The notes below the pieces were generated by a model. That model saw only the letters and a program-made list of their open reading frames with translations. It had not been told where the DNA came from and searched no databases. Below, in pieces: positions 50,114-58,685 of a stretch of DNA of 64,000 nucleotides. Location: positions 62,001-126,000 of the forward strand of contig NZ_JSEE01000010.1 of the NCBI RefSeq assembly GCF_001625355.1. The letters are read 5' to 3'. Origin of the DNA: Marinomonas sp. TW1. Its GTDB lineage: Bacteria; Pseudomonadota; Gammaproteobacteria; Pseudomonadales; Marinomonadaceae. Numbering within the stretch: the stretch's first letter is position 1; each line of letters begins with the position of its first letter. The translations under genes were made by a program, and so were the position numbers.

Positions 50114-50150
50114 TTAACCCTCAAACAAAAATGATAGATAATCTAATATA

Positions 50151-50165
50151 GCAATAATGATGCCA
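50151..50165 (-). promoter_or_regulatory. Sigma-54 promoter for flgBCDE
   Basis: On the minus strand TGGCATCATTATTGC matches the RpoN consensus TGGCACG-N4-TTGC with the required GG and GC at -24/-12. It is 38 bases upstream of the flgB start, fitting an FleQ/FlrC-type class II or III flagellar operon. Confidence 0.78.
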
Positions 50166-50253
50166 AAAAAAATATTCTTATTTTTCAATTGGTTATATTT
50201 ACCACTTCCTGAAACGGCAAAAAGCGGCAATTAAAAAGATAGGCCATAAAAAC

Positions 50254-50287
50254 AAAAAAAGCCCACCCTAAGAGCTAGGATGGGCTT
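50254..50287 (-). terminator. Terminator after cheR
   Basis: AGCCCATCCTA / TAGGGTGGGCT (one G-U pair), 5-base loop and a T run on the minus strand. Confidence 0.88.
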
Positions 50288-50309
50288 TTCAAAATTCAGT
50301 ACAAAGGGT

Positions 50310-51146
50310 CTAACGTGGTTTGGCTTTATAGACAATGCCTGGATGACATTGCACGATTTCAAAATAATCTGATAAGCCACTCAAAGCCTCTGAGCCACCA
50401 AGAAAGAGGTATCCACCTGGTTTTAAAGAAGCATGCATTCTTCGCAAAATATCTTGCTTCAAATCAACCGTAAAATAGATGAGTACATTACGACAGAAAA
50501 TGACATCAAACTTTCCCAATCCTGCGAACGAATCAATCAAATTCAAATACTTAAAATCCACTCGAGAGCTAAGATTGGATTTAATTTTCCAAGTCGAATC
50601 ATCCAATTTATCAAAATAACGACTTTGTAAATCCGCCCCTAAACCACGAGCAATCGCCAAACTGTCGTACTCACCCTGTTTTGCGTGTTGCAAAATGTTG
50701 GTACAAATGTCGGTGGCAACAATTCTTTCACCAGGTTTCAGTACACCTGGACGAGCGCTCTTAAACGCTTCAATCACCATACTAATGGAGTAAGGCTCTT
50801 GACCGGTGGAGGAAGCAGCAGACCAAATACGCAAAGGCGCAGCGGTCATTTCCGGTAATACTTTTTCACGAAGAATAGTAAAAGGGTGTGTGTCACGAAA
50901 CCATAAAGTTTCGTTAGTGGTCATCGCATTGATAACCTCTTCTTTTAACTTAGCGTTCATAGGCCTATCAAGCGCGTCTACTAACTGCTCTATTTTAGAA
51001 AAGTTTTCCCTTTCTAAAATCTTACCTAATCGGCTTGCCACCAAATACTGTTTATTATCACTCAAAGAAATACCACATACTTTCTGCAGATATTCCCTAA
51101 AGCGAATGTAACCAGCTGGGGTGATTGTGTTTGTACTGCTGAGCAT
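50310..51146 (-). CDS. cheR: Chemotaxis protein methyltransferase
   Basis: A 278-residue SAM-dependent enzyme that methylates glutamates on chemoreceptors. The N-terminal helical domain (about 10-75) precedes TNETLWFRDTHPFTILREKV, WSAASSTGQEPYSISMVIEA and ATDICTNILQHAKQGEYDSL. FDVIFCRNVLIYF is the active-site strand, and LKPGGYLFLGGSEAL ends the fold. It lies next to cheV on the same strand and upstream of flgB, as in Vibrio and Pseudomonas. Confidence 0.96.
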   Translation of the reverse strand: MLSSTNTITPAGYIRFREYLQKVCGISLSDNKQYLVASRLGKILERENFSKIEQLVDALDRPMNAKLKEEVINAMTTNETLWFRDTHPFTILREKVLPEMTAAPLRIWSAASSTGQEPYSISMVIEAFKSARPGVLKPGERIVATDICTNILQHAKQGEYDSLAIARGLGADLQSRYFDKLDDSTWKIKSNLSSRVDFKYLNLIDSFAGLGKFDVIFCRNVLIYFTVDLKQDILRRMHASLKPGGYLFLGGSEALSGLSDYFEIVQCHPGIVYKAKPR

Positions 51147-51203
51147 TAAAACTCCATAATAAGCAGACTAAAGGACGAGCTCAGCTCGCCCAAATCCATC
51201 ACT

Positions 51204-52133
51204 TTACTCAGATTGCACTTGCACTGTTTCAATCGCTAAACGCGCCAACTCATCAGGCTGGAACTTAGCCAAGAAACCGTCCGCTCCCACTTTCTTCACC
51301 ATGGCCTCGTTAAAGACACCACTCAAAGAAGTATGCAGAAGAATAAATAAATCCTGCAATCGACTGTCATTTCGAATCGCCGTTGTTAAGGTGTAACCAT
51401 CCATCTCCGGCATTTCAATATCTGAAATCACCATAGAGAACTCTTGTGTGACATCCTTACCTTCAGCAACCAAACTCTGTAAAAACTCAAAAGCTTCTCG
51501 ACCATCACACAAAACGGTGGTCGCGAATCCTACTTGTTCCATACAACGTTTGATTTGTTTTCGAGCAACTGAGGAATCATCCACAATAAGAATATGATGT
51601 TTTTTCGCATTCTCTTGTGTATCTGAATCAACAATACCTTCAGAAATATCCTGTCGCATTGGTGCCACTTCTGAAAGTATTTGCTCCACATCAATGATCT
51701 CAACCATTTCTTTATCGACCTGACAAACAGCCGTTAAATAGTTGTCATTTGATAGACCTTTTGGTGGCGGCTGAATATCACTCCAGTTCATATTCACAAT
51801 ACGCTCAACACCACGCACCAAGAACCCCTGAATACGACGGTTATACTCGGTAATGATGACAAAACACTGGCTAATATTTTCAATGGGACTTGCCCCCGTT
51901 GCCAAACCTAAATCCAATATTGGAATGGTTCCACCACGAATGTGTGCAACACCACGAACCACAGGTGAACTATGAGGCATAGTGGTAAGTTTAGGACACT
52001 GAAGCACTTCCTTTACTTTAAAGACATTGATGCCGTAAATTTGCTTACCATTCAAGCGAAACAGCAACAACTCAAGTCTATTTTCTCCGACCAGCTGTGT
52101 ACGTTGATTGACAGTATCTAGAACCCCAGCCAT
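51204..52133 (-). CDS. cheV: Chemotaxis coupling protein CheV
   Basis: A 309-residue protein with an N-terminal CheW domain (about 10-160), marked by LLFRLNGKQIYGINVFKVKE and VRGVAHIRGGTIPILDL. A C-terminal receiver domain (about 180-305) has ILIVDDSSVARKQIKRCMEQ, phospho-acceptor MVISDIEMPEMDGYTL and the conserved Lys in FLAKFQPDEL. The start ATG 52133 follows GGAGG at seven bases; a TTG at 52145 is rejected. It is divergent from flgA with a 136-bp gap. Confidence 0.95.
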   Translation of the reverse strand: MAGVLDTVNQRTQLVGENRLELLLFRLNGKQIYGINVFKVKEVLQCPKLTTMPHSSPVVRGVAHIRGGTIPILDLGLATGASPIENISQCFVIITEYNRRIQGFLVRGVERIVNMNWSDIQPPPKGLSNDNYLTAVCQVDKEMVEIIDVEQILSEVAPMRQDISEGIVDSDTQENAKKHHILIVDDSSVARKQIKRCMEQVGFATTVLCDGREAFEFLQSLVAEGKDVTQEFSMVISDIEMPEMDGYTLTTAIRNDSRLQDLFILLHTSLSGVFNEAMVKKVGADGFLAKFQPDELARLAIETVQVQSE

Positions 52134-52269
52134 ATACGCCTCCAAAATGTATAAACTGCATAATGAGGTGACCCCTCAAAATTGTTTTTTTGCATTCACC
52201 AATGATAGAGTGAATATCAACAATTTACTAACTTATTCATAACGAAATCATAAACAAAGAGTGCTCATC

Positions 52270-52962
52270 ATGCGAATCTCAAGGCTTTTAATAGCCTTTA
52301 TTTGTCTTCAAACACACTTTAGTTACGCTCAAGTGCTCGAAGAAATGGTTAATCGCTTTATTAATCAAGTGGAAATCCCTCGTTTATCCGAAGTTTATCC
52401 CCACGCAACTATTACCATAAAACTTAATAATCTTGCTTCTCTTAAATACTTACCAGACTGTAAAGACAATCAAATTAGCATTCAAAATCAACGACCAGAA
52501 GCACGTAAACGAACCAACTACGAAATCAGTTGCCCTGACCCTATTTGGAAATCCTATCTGCCCGCTGTCCAATCTATTAGCATCCCAGCCATTCGTGCCA
52601 TCACCCCCATCAATCGTGGTCAGATTATTTCTCAATCCAATACCGACTTAGGTGAAGTGGATATCTCCGATTTAAGAGGTCAGGTTTATACCCAACAAAA
52701 ACCACCTTATGGACTAATCGCTTCTCGTAACATCCGTATCAACACTTACATCACGGACAATCTAACTCGCTTACCTACCTTAATTAAAAAAGGTGACGCT
52801 ATTCAGATTACTGCCAGCAGTGGCACCATTACCGTTCGTATGAATGGTGTCGCGCTAGAGAATGGCGTTAAAGGTCAACAAATCCGAGTTAAAAACGCGA
52901 GTTCTGGACGAATTGTATACGCTAAAGTTGTAACTGACAGTGAGGTTCTTGTAAACTATTGA
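52270..52962 (+). CDS. flgA: Flagellar P-ring assembly chaperone
   Basis: A 230-residue periplasmic protein with signal peptide MRISRLLIAFICLQTHFSYA. A SAF-type domain includes AITPINRGQIISQSNTDLGE, and the C-terminal ITASSGTITVRMNGVALENG and VKGQQIRVKNASSGRIVYAK is the FlgA signature. It helps form the P-ring with FlgI. ATG 52270 is used; a GTG at 52261 is also possible. It is divergent from cheV and upstream of flgM. Confidence 0.94.
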   Translation: MRISRLLIAFICLQTHFSYAQVLEEMVNRFINQVEIPRLSEVYPHATITIKLNNLASLKYLPDCKDNQISIQNQRPEARKRTNYEISCPDPIWKSYLPAVQSISIPAIRAITPINRGQIISQSNTDLGEVDISDLRGQVYTQQKPPYGLIASRNIRINTYITDNLTRLPTLIKKGDAIQITASSGTITVRMNGVALENGVKGQQIRVKNASSGRIVYAKVVTDSEVLVNY

Positions 52963-53011
52963 GTACAGACAACTCGGCGAATATAAATTTCCTTTTTCTA
53001 AGGTAATTCAT

Positions 53012-53038
53012 TAAAGTTTTCGTAGACCCAGCCGAAAC
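53012..53038 (+). promoter_or_regulatory. Sigma-28 promoter for flgMN
   Basis: TAAAGTTT (perfect -35), 11-base spacer, GCCGAAAC (six of eight). It lies 38 bases before the flgM start and gives the anti-sigma factor its own FliA-driven feedback loop. Confidence 0.82.
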
Positions 53039-53075
53039 CATAGACAGGCAAATCATTTAAGGGCGGAAAAACCCA

Positions 53076-53390
53076 ATGGCAATTCATTTAACAGGTCTAT
53101 CAAATCAGGGCACTATAAATAAAAGCGAGCGCGCGCAAAAAGACGACGCGACTGCCAGTGTGTCTGAACAAAAAGGCGGTGTGCAAAGTGGCGGTACACT
53201 GGCAGAAGATACCGTCAAACTTAGCGGTACAGCTCAAACACTACAGAATCAACAAGCTAAATTAAACAACTTACCAGACGTTGATATGGACAAAGTTGAG
53301 CAAATCAAAAACGCCATTGCGGCAGGTGAATACAAGATTGACACCCAAAAGCTCGCCAATAACATGGCTTCTATGGACACGCTATTTTAA
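53076..53390 (+). CDS. flgM: Anti-sigma-28 factor
   Basis: A 104-residue FlgM that binds FliA until it is exported through the completed hook. The N-terminus is disordered and polar; the conserved C-terminal part has AEDTVKLSGTAQTLQNQQAK and KVEQIKNAIAAGEYKIDTQK, then LANNM. It follows flgA with its own sigma-28 promoter and precedes flgN by 37 bp. Confidence 0.94.
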   Translation: MAIHLTGLSNQGTINKSERAQKDDATASVSEQKGGVQSGGTLAEDTVKLSGTAQTLQNQQAKLNNLPDVDMDKVEQIKNAIAAGEYKIDTQKLANNMASMDTLF

Positions 53391-53427
53391 TCAGCGTGTC
53401 CTACACAGCCTATAAAGGGCTTACTCT

Positions 53428-53907
53428 ATGATCCCCATCACTCCCATCTTCATCAAAAGCAAAGACATTTTAATTGAACTGTCCCAACTTCTTGATGAAG
53501 AGCGTTCTGCATACGGTGAACAAAATAGCGAAACCATCATTGCAATAGCAGACAAAAAACAAGTCTTGCTTGATGAGATGAATGAGCTCAATGAAAAACG
53601 CATCAAGGTGCTGATTAAATTTGATGTCGTTGACCGTAAAAACCCGACAGAAGAAGAATTTAAAAACTGGCTGAAAGTGCAAGACAGCTCTATGGACGAA
53701 GTACGTTTACTCATGAAAGAGTGCGAAACACTTCTTAAAAACTGCAAAACGAAAAACAATACTAACGCTCAAATCCTCAACACCTTGCAGAAGCGCAACA
53801 AACACCTATTTGAACTTTTACAAGGCCACAGTACCAAAAATAAAGTTTACACGTCTCGCGGCTCAACTCGTCCGATCAGCAGCAAACAGACCTTAGGTCG
53901 AGCTTAA
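53428..53907 (+). CDS. flgN: Flagellar export chaperone FlgN
   Basis: A 159-residue helical protein, chaperone for FlgK and FlgL. It is rich in Glu/Lys/Leu heptad-like stretches, such as ILIELSQLLDEERSAYGEQN and IIAIADKKQVLLDEMNELNE. FlgN-type sequence is poorly conserved, but the place after flgM and the length support the name. Low-complexity C-terminal tail ends with SSKQTLGRA. Confidence 0.85.
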   Translation: MIPITPIFIKSKDILIELSQLLDEERSAYGEQNSETIIAIADKKQVLLDEMNELNEKRIKVLIKFDVVDRKNPTEEEFKNWLKVQDSSMDEVRLLMKECETLLKNCKTKNNTNAQILNTLQKRNKHLFELLQGHSTKNKVYTSRGSTRPISSKQTLGRA

Positions 53908-53985
53908 AATCACATACAAATCAAAGTGATAAAGACTTATCGTTTGTAATCACAAGCCCTTAAGGTATAAAATACTCGCCAATGA

Positions 53986-54061
53986 GTCCTCATAGGTAAA
54001 CAGGATATACCGGCCGCCTCCTAAGCAGCTATTCCAGGTTCGAGTCCTGGTGAGGACGCCA
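53986..54061 (+). tRNA. tRNA-Arg (anticodon CCT)
   Basis: A 76-nt cloverleaf: acceptor GTCCTCA / TGAGGAC, D-stem GGTA / TACC, anticodon loop CTCCTAA, T-arm CCAGG-TTCGAGT-CCTGG, and an encoded CCA tail. The anticodon stem GCCGC / GCAGC has one C-A mismatch at its middle pair. It reads AGG codons. It lies after flgN with no integrated element beside it. Confidence 0.93.
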
Positions 54062-54089
54062 TCAATTAACAAAAACCTTCTCTCAGCCC

Positions 54090-54113
54090 AAAAAAAAAGA
54101 GCTTCTCAGCCCT
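54090..54113 (-). terminator. Terminator after the OsmC-like gene
   Basis: On the minus strand AGGGCT-GAGA-AGCTCT (six pairs, one G-U) with a GNRA-type loop, then T8. It ends the trpGDC-osmC transcript. Confidence 0.75.
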
Positions 54114-54140
54114 TTTTCATACTCTTTCTAAATCGCTAAA

Positions 54141-54548
54141 CTAGTCGATTTCAACAATCTCAAAGCTGTGGACAATCTTTACGCCACCACGCTCTAACAT
54201 TAATGATGCAGAGCAATACTCCTCAGCCGACAGCTTCACCGCTCTTGCCACAACACTCTCTTTTAACTTTCGTCCCGTGACCACAAAGTGCACACGAATC
54301 TCGGTAAATACAGCAGGGACTGTATCCGCACGATCTGCATCAATTTGTGCCACACAAGACACTACCTCTTGTCGGGATTTCTTCAAGATGCCCACCACAT
54401 CATAAGAAGTACAGCCACCCAATCCTGCCAAAATCAATTCCATCGGACGAGGGCCAGCCACTTGATTACCGTCGATTTCAACGTTAAACCCAGATCCCGT
54501 CTCAGCCGTAAAATGGACGTCTTCTTGCCAACTCACACTTGTTTTCAT
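54141..54548 (-). CDS. OsmC/Ohr-family protein (YhfA-like)
   Basis: A 135-residue small alpha/beta protein of the OsmC family. It has the two family cysteines, in LAGLGGCTSYDVVGIL (Cys46) and EEYCSASLML (Cys112), which reduce hydroperoxides in characterised members. It is shorter than OsmC proper and closest in style to YhfA, whose function is uncertain. It is 38 bp downstream of trpC and could share its transcript. Confidence 0.87.
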   Translation of the reverse strand: MKTSVSWQEDVHFTAETGSGFNVEIDGNQVAGPRPMELILAGLGGCTSYDVVGILKKSRQEVVSCVAQIDADRADTVPAVFTEIRVHFVVTGRKLKESVVARAVKLSAEEYCSASLMLERGGVKIVHSFEIVEID

Positions 54549-54586
54549 ATATAACCTTATTTCTTATCAATACGACTTATCGTCAG

Positions 54587-55402
54587 TTAACTCTGAAATA
54601 GCTCAGCCAACTTCTCACCAGGATCATCGGCACGCATAAACGCTTCGCCAACAAGAAAGGCATGAATTTCATGGTTACGCATTAAGGCCACGTCTTCTTG
54701 AGTATGGATACCACTTTCAGTAACAATCAACTTGTCTTTCGGCACACTGTTCATGAGCTCAAAAGTGTATTCCAAGCTAAGCTCAAACGTATGCAAATCT
54801 CGATTATTAATGCCCAGTAATTCTGTCTCTGTGTATTCTAATGCCAAGTCTAATTCGGCTCGGTTATGCACTTCTACCAACACGTCCATTCCCAAGTCTC
54901 TAGCCATAAGATCTAAGGCTCTGAGCTTTTCACCTGACAAGCATGCTGCAATCAATAAAATACAGTCAGCGCCAATGGATCTGGCTTCAATCACCTGATA
55001 CTCATCAACCATAAAGTCTTTACGAATCACAGGTAACTGACACGCTGAACGCGCTTCCACCAAATAATCTTCATGCCCCTGAAAGAAATCTTTGTCCGTC
55101 AGCACAGAGAGACAGGCCGCACCCGCTCTTTCATACGACTTGGCAATCTCTCCCGGATAAAAAGGTTCACGCAAAACACCTTTGCTCGGTGACGCCTGCT
55201 TAATTTCGGCTATGACACCTGCTTTGCCCATAGCAATTTGATGTTTAAGCGCTTGCGCAAACCCACGTGGAGCATTGTGTACGTTGGCAACAGAGGCCGC
55301 CACTTCTAAATTTTTGTAAGGTGTATGAGCTTTTCGTTGCGTAATCTCTTCGAATTTACGCGCGACAATTTTTTTCAAAATGGTGGGTGTTTCCACTTGC
55401 AT
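54587..55402 (-). CDS. trpC: Indole-3-glycerol phosphate synthase
   Basis: A 271-residue TIM barrel enzyme, a step of tryptophan synthesis that closes the indole ring. ILKKIVARKFEEITQRKAHT opens it; IAEIKQASPSKGVLREPFYP and AACLSVLTDKDFFQGHEDYL are catalytic and substrate motifs. GINNRDLHTFELSLEYTFEL and LIVTESGIHTQEDVALMRNH follow. It is a single-function TrpC without fused TrpF. ATG 55402 has AGGAGTGACTTGGTT upstream. It is 19 bp after trpD. Confidence 0.96.
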   Translation of the reverse strand: MQVETPTILKKIVARKFEEITQRKAHTPYKNLEVAASVANVHNAPRGFAQALKHQIAMGKAGVIAEIKQASPSKGVLREPFYPGEIAKSYERAGAACLSVLTDKDFFQGHEDYLVEARSACQLPVIRKDFMVDEYQVIEARSIGADCILLIAACLSGEKLRALDLMARDLGMDVLVEVHNRAELDLALEYTETELLGINNRDLHTFELSLEYTFELMNSVPKDKLIVTESGIHTQEDVALMRNHEIHAFLVGEAFMRADDPGEKLAELFQS

Positions 55403-55421
55403 AACCAAGTCACTCCTATTT

Positions 55422-56459
55422 CTATGCGTTAGGTGCCATAAAGCAGCGCGTAAAGCTCGCTAATTCAGACATTTTCACTTTCGCTGTTCCGCCACCGATC
55501 ACATCTTCAGCAATATTGACCCCTTCGGCCAAGGAGTCAGCTATACCAGCAACATAAATCGCGGCTCCAGCATTCAATGCCACGATGTCACGGGCTGGGT
55601 TCACTTTTCCTTTACCGTCTAACGCCAACTTAATCAAAGACAAGCTTTGATCGGCGTCGTATGCCTGTATACCCTCAGTAGACTGCAGAGGAATATTAAA
55701 ATCCTCAGGTGAAATACGATATTCCTTAATATCACCGTCTTTTAGTTCAGCCACATAGGTCGGTGCTGCAATACTAATTTCATCCAAACCATCTTCGGAA
55801 TGAACGACCATAACATGTTGGCTTCCCAATGCTTTTAACACTTCCGCTATAGGTCGGACCCACTTTTGATGAAAAACGCCCATTACCTGACGCTTTGCAT
55901 TGGCCGGATTGGTTAAAGGGCCCAACAAATTAAAAATGGTTCTTGTTGCCATCTCTTTACGAGGCCCAACCGCATACTTCATGGCCGCATGATGATTTGG
56001 CGCAAACATGAACCCCAAACCGATTTCTTCTACGCAGCGACACACTTGCTCAGCGTCTATCCCCAGAAAAATACCCGCTCGCTCAAGGACATCCGCACTA
56101 CCGGATTTAGAGGACACGGAACGACCGCCATGCTTAGCGACCTTGCCACCAGCCGCGGCGACAACAAAGGCCGAGGCGGTAGAAACATTAAATAAGTTGC
56201 CACCATCACCACCGGTACCACAGGTATCCACAATGTCATCAATCGGCAAACTGACTTTACTGGAGAGTTCACGCATGACGCGCGCAGCCGCAGTAATTTC
56301 TTCGACCGTTTCGCCTTTCATACGCAACGCAATCAAAAAACCACCGATCTGAGCTGGCGTCGCTTTGCCGGTCATAATATCTGTCATCACAGATTGCATG
56401 TCTTCTGCTGACAGGCTTTGATGCTCCACAACGGCTGCAATTGCTTTTTGGATATCCAC
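55422..56459 (-). CDS. trpD: Anthranilate phosphoribosyltransferase
   Basis: A 345-residue enzyme that couples anthranilate to PRPP. It shows ALRMKGETVEEITAAARVMR, the phosphate loop DTCGTGGDGGNLFNVSTASA, AKHGGRSVSSKSGSADVLER and MGVFHQKWVRPIAEVLKALG. The length matches unfused TrpD. It is nine bases after trpG and before trpC. Confidence 0.97.
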   Translation of the reverse strand: MDIQKAIAAVVEHQSLSAEDMQSVMTDIMTGKATPAQIGGFLIALRMKGETVEEITAAARVMRELSSKVSLPIDDIVDTCGTGGDGGNLFNVSTASAFVVAAAGGKVAKHGGRSVSSKSGSADVLERAGIFLGIDAEQVCRCVEEIGLGFMFAPNHHAAMKYAVGPRKEMATRTIFNLLGPLTNPANAKRQVMGVFHQKWVRPIAEVLKALGSQHVMVVHSEDGLDEISIAAPTYVAELKDGDIKEYRISPEDFNIPLQSTEGIQAYDADQSLSLIKLALDGKGKVNPARDIVALNAGAAIYVAGIADSLAEGVNIAEDVIGGGTAKVKMSELASFTRCFMAPNA

Positions 56460-56468
56460 CAGTCTCTC

Positions 56469-57047
56469 CTATCGTTTTAAAAAGTTAGCTAACAAGGCAT
56501 GTCCAGCCTCGGTCAGAATAGACTCAGGGTGAAATTGCACCCCTTCAATATCATATATTTTATGACGTAGGCCCATGATTTCATCATGCTTTCCTTCATC
56601 ATCTTGATTCCAAGCCGTCACCTCTAGGCAATCTGGCAAACTCTCTTGTGCAACCACAAGAGAGTGATAACGTGTCGCTGTTTGAGGGTTAGGCAAACTG
56701 GCAAAGACACCTTGATTAAGGTGATGAATTAAGGATGTTTTTCCATGCATGACATTTTTAGCACGAATCACCTTACCACCAAAGGCCTGAGCAATACTTT
56801 GATGACCTAAGCAAATACCCAAAATAGGCATTTTGCCAGCAAACGCCTTAATTGCCTCAATCGAAATACCTGCCTCATTGGGCGTGCAAGGGCCAGGGGA
56901 AATGACCAGATGAGTGGGTGACAAGCGCTCAATGTCGGCAATGGTGATCTGATTATTTCGATACACCATCACTTCCGCTCCTAACTCACTAAAGTATTGC
57001 ACTAGGTTGTAGGTAAAAGAGTCGTAATTATCTATGACTAACAACAT
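56469..57047 (-). CDS. trpG: Anthranilate/aminodeoxychorismate synthase glutaminase subunit
   Basis: A 192-residue class I glutamine amidotransferase that gives ammonia to TrpE (or PabB). [35 protein letters not shown], the nucleophile block [20 protein letters not shown] and the HPES near the C-terminus are present. It could serve both anthranilate and folate synthesis. It heads trpGDC. No trpE is present in the window; in Pseudomonas trpE sits between gph and trpG. Confidence 0.95.
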   Translation of the reverse strand: MLLVIDNYDSFTYNLVQYFSELGAEVMVYRNNQITIADIERLSPTHLVISPGPCTPNEAGISIEAIKAFAGKMPILGICLGHQSIAQAFGGKVIRAKNVMHGKTSLIHHLNQGVFASLPNPQTATRYHSLVVAQESLPDCLEVTAWNQDDEGKHDEIMGLRHKIYDIEGVQFHPESILTEAGHALLANFLKR

Positions 57048-57320
57048 GGTTTAAATAAGGCCCAAAGCGAACGAAATGCCCAATCAAAAGGGACATTTAA
57101 AAGGCTAAATTCTACACTTAAGCGAACGAGCTGTCTCCTGCTGGGCGGACTCAAAAAACGCAAACGCACTACTTTTAGCCCATCCAGTATTGAGAATCGT
57201 CATAAATCCCTAAGCAATGAAATAATATCTTGCAAAAACAAAGCCTTGTTTGATAATCCCCAATGAATACCGCACACTAAGAAAAGTACGCATTCAAACC
57301 AGCATTTGTAAGGGCCACCA
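57048..57320. other. Divergent intergenic region trpG/mgtE
   Basis: 273 bp with no gene. It must hold the promoters for trpGDC and mgtE. I see no tryptophan leader peptide, no convincing operator and no magnesium riboswitch. Confidence 0.5.
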
Positions 57321-58652
57321 ATGCAAAGCCAAGTTACTCAATTAATTGAACTTTTGATTCATGACGAGCACTCGCCCAACTCGATCAGCCAAATGATGTC
57401 TGAATTCAGTCCAGACGATATCGCTCTAGCCCTAGAATCCATTCCATTAGATCAAAGAAGACAGGCTTGGGAGAACATCAAACAAGCCAACCGCTTAGAT
57501 ATTTTGGTGGAGATGCGTGGCGAATCTCGTCAATTACTACTAAAAGAACTGGATGATAATGAAATTGAGAGCCTGTTTGCTGATGTTGATGCGGCAGACC
57601 TATTAGAGATTACCGACTCGCTGCCAGACCGACTGGTTGACCTTGCCCTTAAGCAAATGGACAACAAACAGCGTGAATATTACCAACAAAGTATTGTTTA
57701 CGAAGATGACATTGTTGGCCGCTGGATAGATCATGAGCTATTAATCGCCTCTCAGTCTATTCGAGTCGCGGAAGCCATGCGGTTATTAAAAAAGACCACA
57801 CCCAACTACACAGACATGATTTATCTGGTGAACCGAACCGGACGCTGGGTGGGTTGTGTCAAATTCGATAAATTATTTAAGGCGCATGAACATGAGCCCA
57901 TCTCGAACCTGATGGATGAAGAATGTTCTGTTATTCAAGCAGACACAACCTTATCGAAAGCAGCAGAACAACTCGAAAAATCGACCTTGTCAGCGCTCCC
58001 CGTTGTCGACAACAACCTCATACTGCTGGGCCGTTTCCATGCAGGTCTAGCGTTAGAGACTCTTCGCCTTGAAAATGAAGCGCAACAAATGTCCACGGCG
58101 GGGTTAAATGAAGAGTCAGATCTATTTGCTCCGGTTAAACGCAGTGCGGCCACCCGTGGTATTTGGCTGGGCATTAATTTATTGACCGCCTTTCTCGCGT
58201 CAGCCTTCATTGGCTTATTTGAAGCCACCTTACAACAAGTGGTCGCATTGGCGGTATTAATGCCTGTTGTCGCTTCGATGGGCGGCATTGCTGGCAGCCA
58301 AACACTCACTTTGATTGTCCGAGGTTTGGCGCTTGGGCAAATCACTCGGAGCAACTTAAAGTCCCTACTAAGCAAGGAATTAAAGGTAGGCTGGCTAAAT
58401 GGCATTGTATGGGCCATCATCATCGGCCTAGTGACCTATTGGTGGTTTAACAACTCCATGCTCGGAGCCGTGATTGGTCTGGCAATTATCATCAATATTT
58501 TGATGGCCGCCCTGTCTGGGGTTTTAATCCCCGTCTTACTCGACAAACTGCGTATTGATCCGGCCTTATCAGGCTCAGTCATACTCACCACAGTGACGGA
58601 CATCGCAGGTTTTGTGGCTTTCTTAGGCTTGGGCACCTTACTGCTTCTTTAA
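57321..58652 (+). CDS. mgtE: Magnesium transporter MgtE
   Basis: A 443-residue inner-membrane magnesium channel. The N-terminal superhelical domain (about 1-125) has acidic patches DDNEIESLFADVDAADLLEI. A CBS pair (about 135-250) with YTDMIYLVNRTGRWVGCVKF and TLSALPVVDNNLILLGRFH senses Mg2+. Five C-terminal membrane segments include MPVVASMGGIAGSQTLTLIV and the conserved Asp/Pro-rich pore helix. It is followed by an MscS gene after 33 bp. Confidence 0.94.
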   Translation: MQSQVTQLIELLIHDEHSPNSISQMMSEFSPDDIALALESIPLDQRRQAWENIKQANRLDILVEMRGESRQLLLKELDDNEIESLFADVDAADLLEITDSLPDRLVDLALKQMDNKQREYYQQSIVYEDDIVGRWIDHELLIASQSIRVAEAMRLLKKTTPNYTDMIYLVNRTGRWVGCVKFDKLFKAHEHEPISNLMDEECSVIQADTTLSKAAEQLEKSTLSALPVVDNNLILLGRFHAGLALETLRLENEAQQMSTAGLNEESDLFAPVKRSAATRGIWLGINLLTAFLASAFIGLFEATLQQVVALAVLMPVVASMGGIAGSQTLTLIVRGLALGQITRSNLKSLLSKELKVGWLNGIVWAIIIGLVTYWWFNNSMLGAVIGLAIIINILMAALSGVLIPVLLDKLRIDPALSGSVILTTVTDIAGFVAFLGLGTLLLL

Positions 58653-58685
58653 ACCATATTACATTCATCAATACAGAGAGTTTTT

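Noticed and set aside
57048..57320. Tryptophan attenuator leader upstream of trpG
   Set aside because: No short frame with repeated Trp codons and no competing hairpins were seen.
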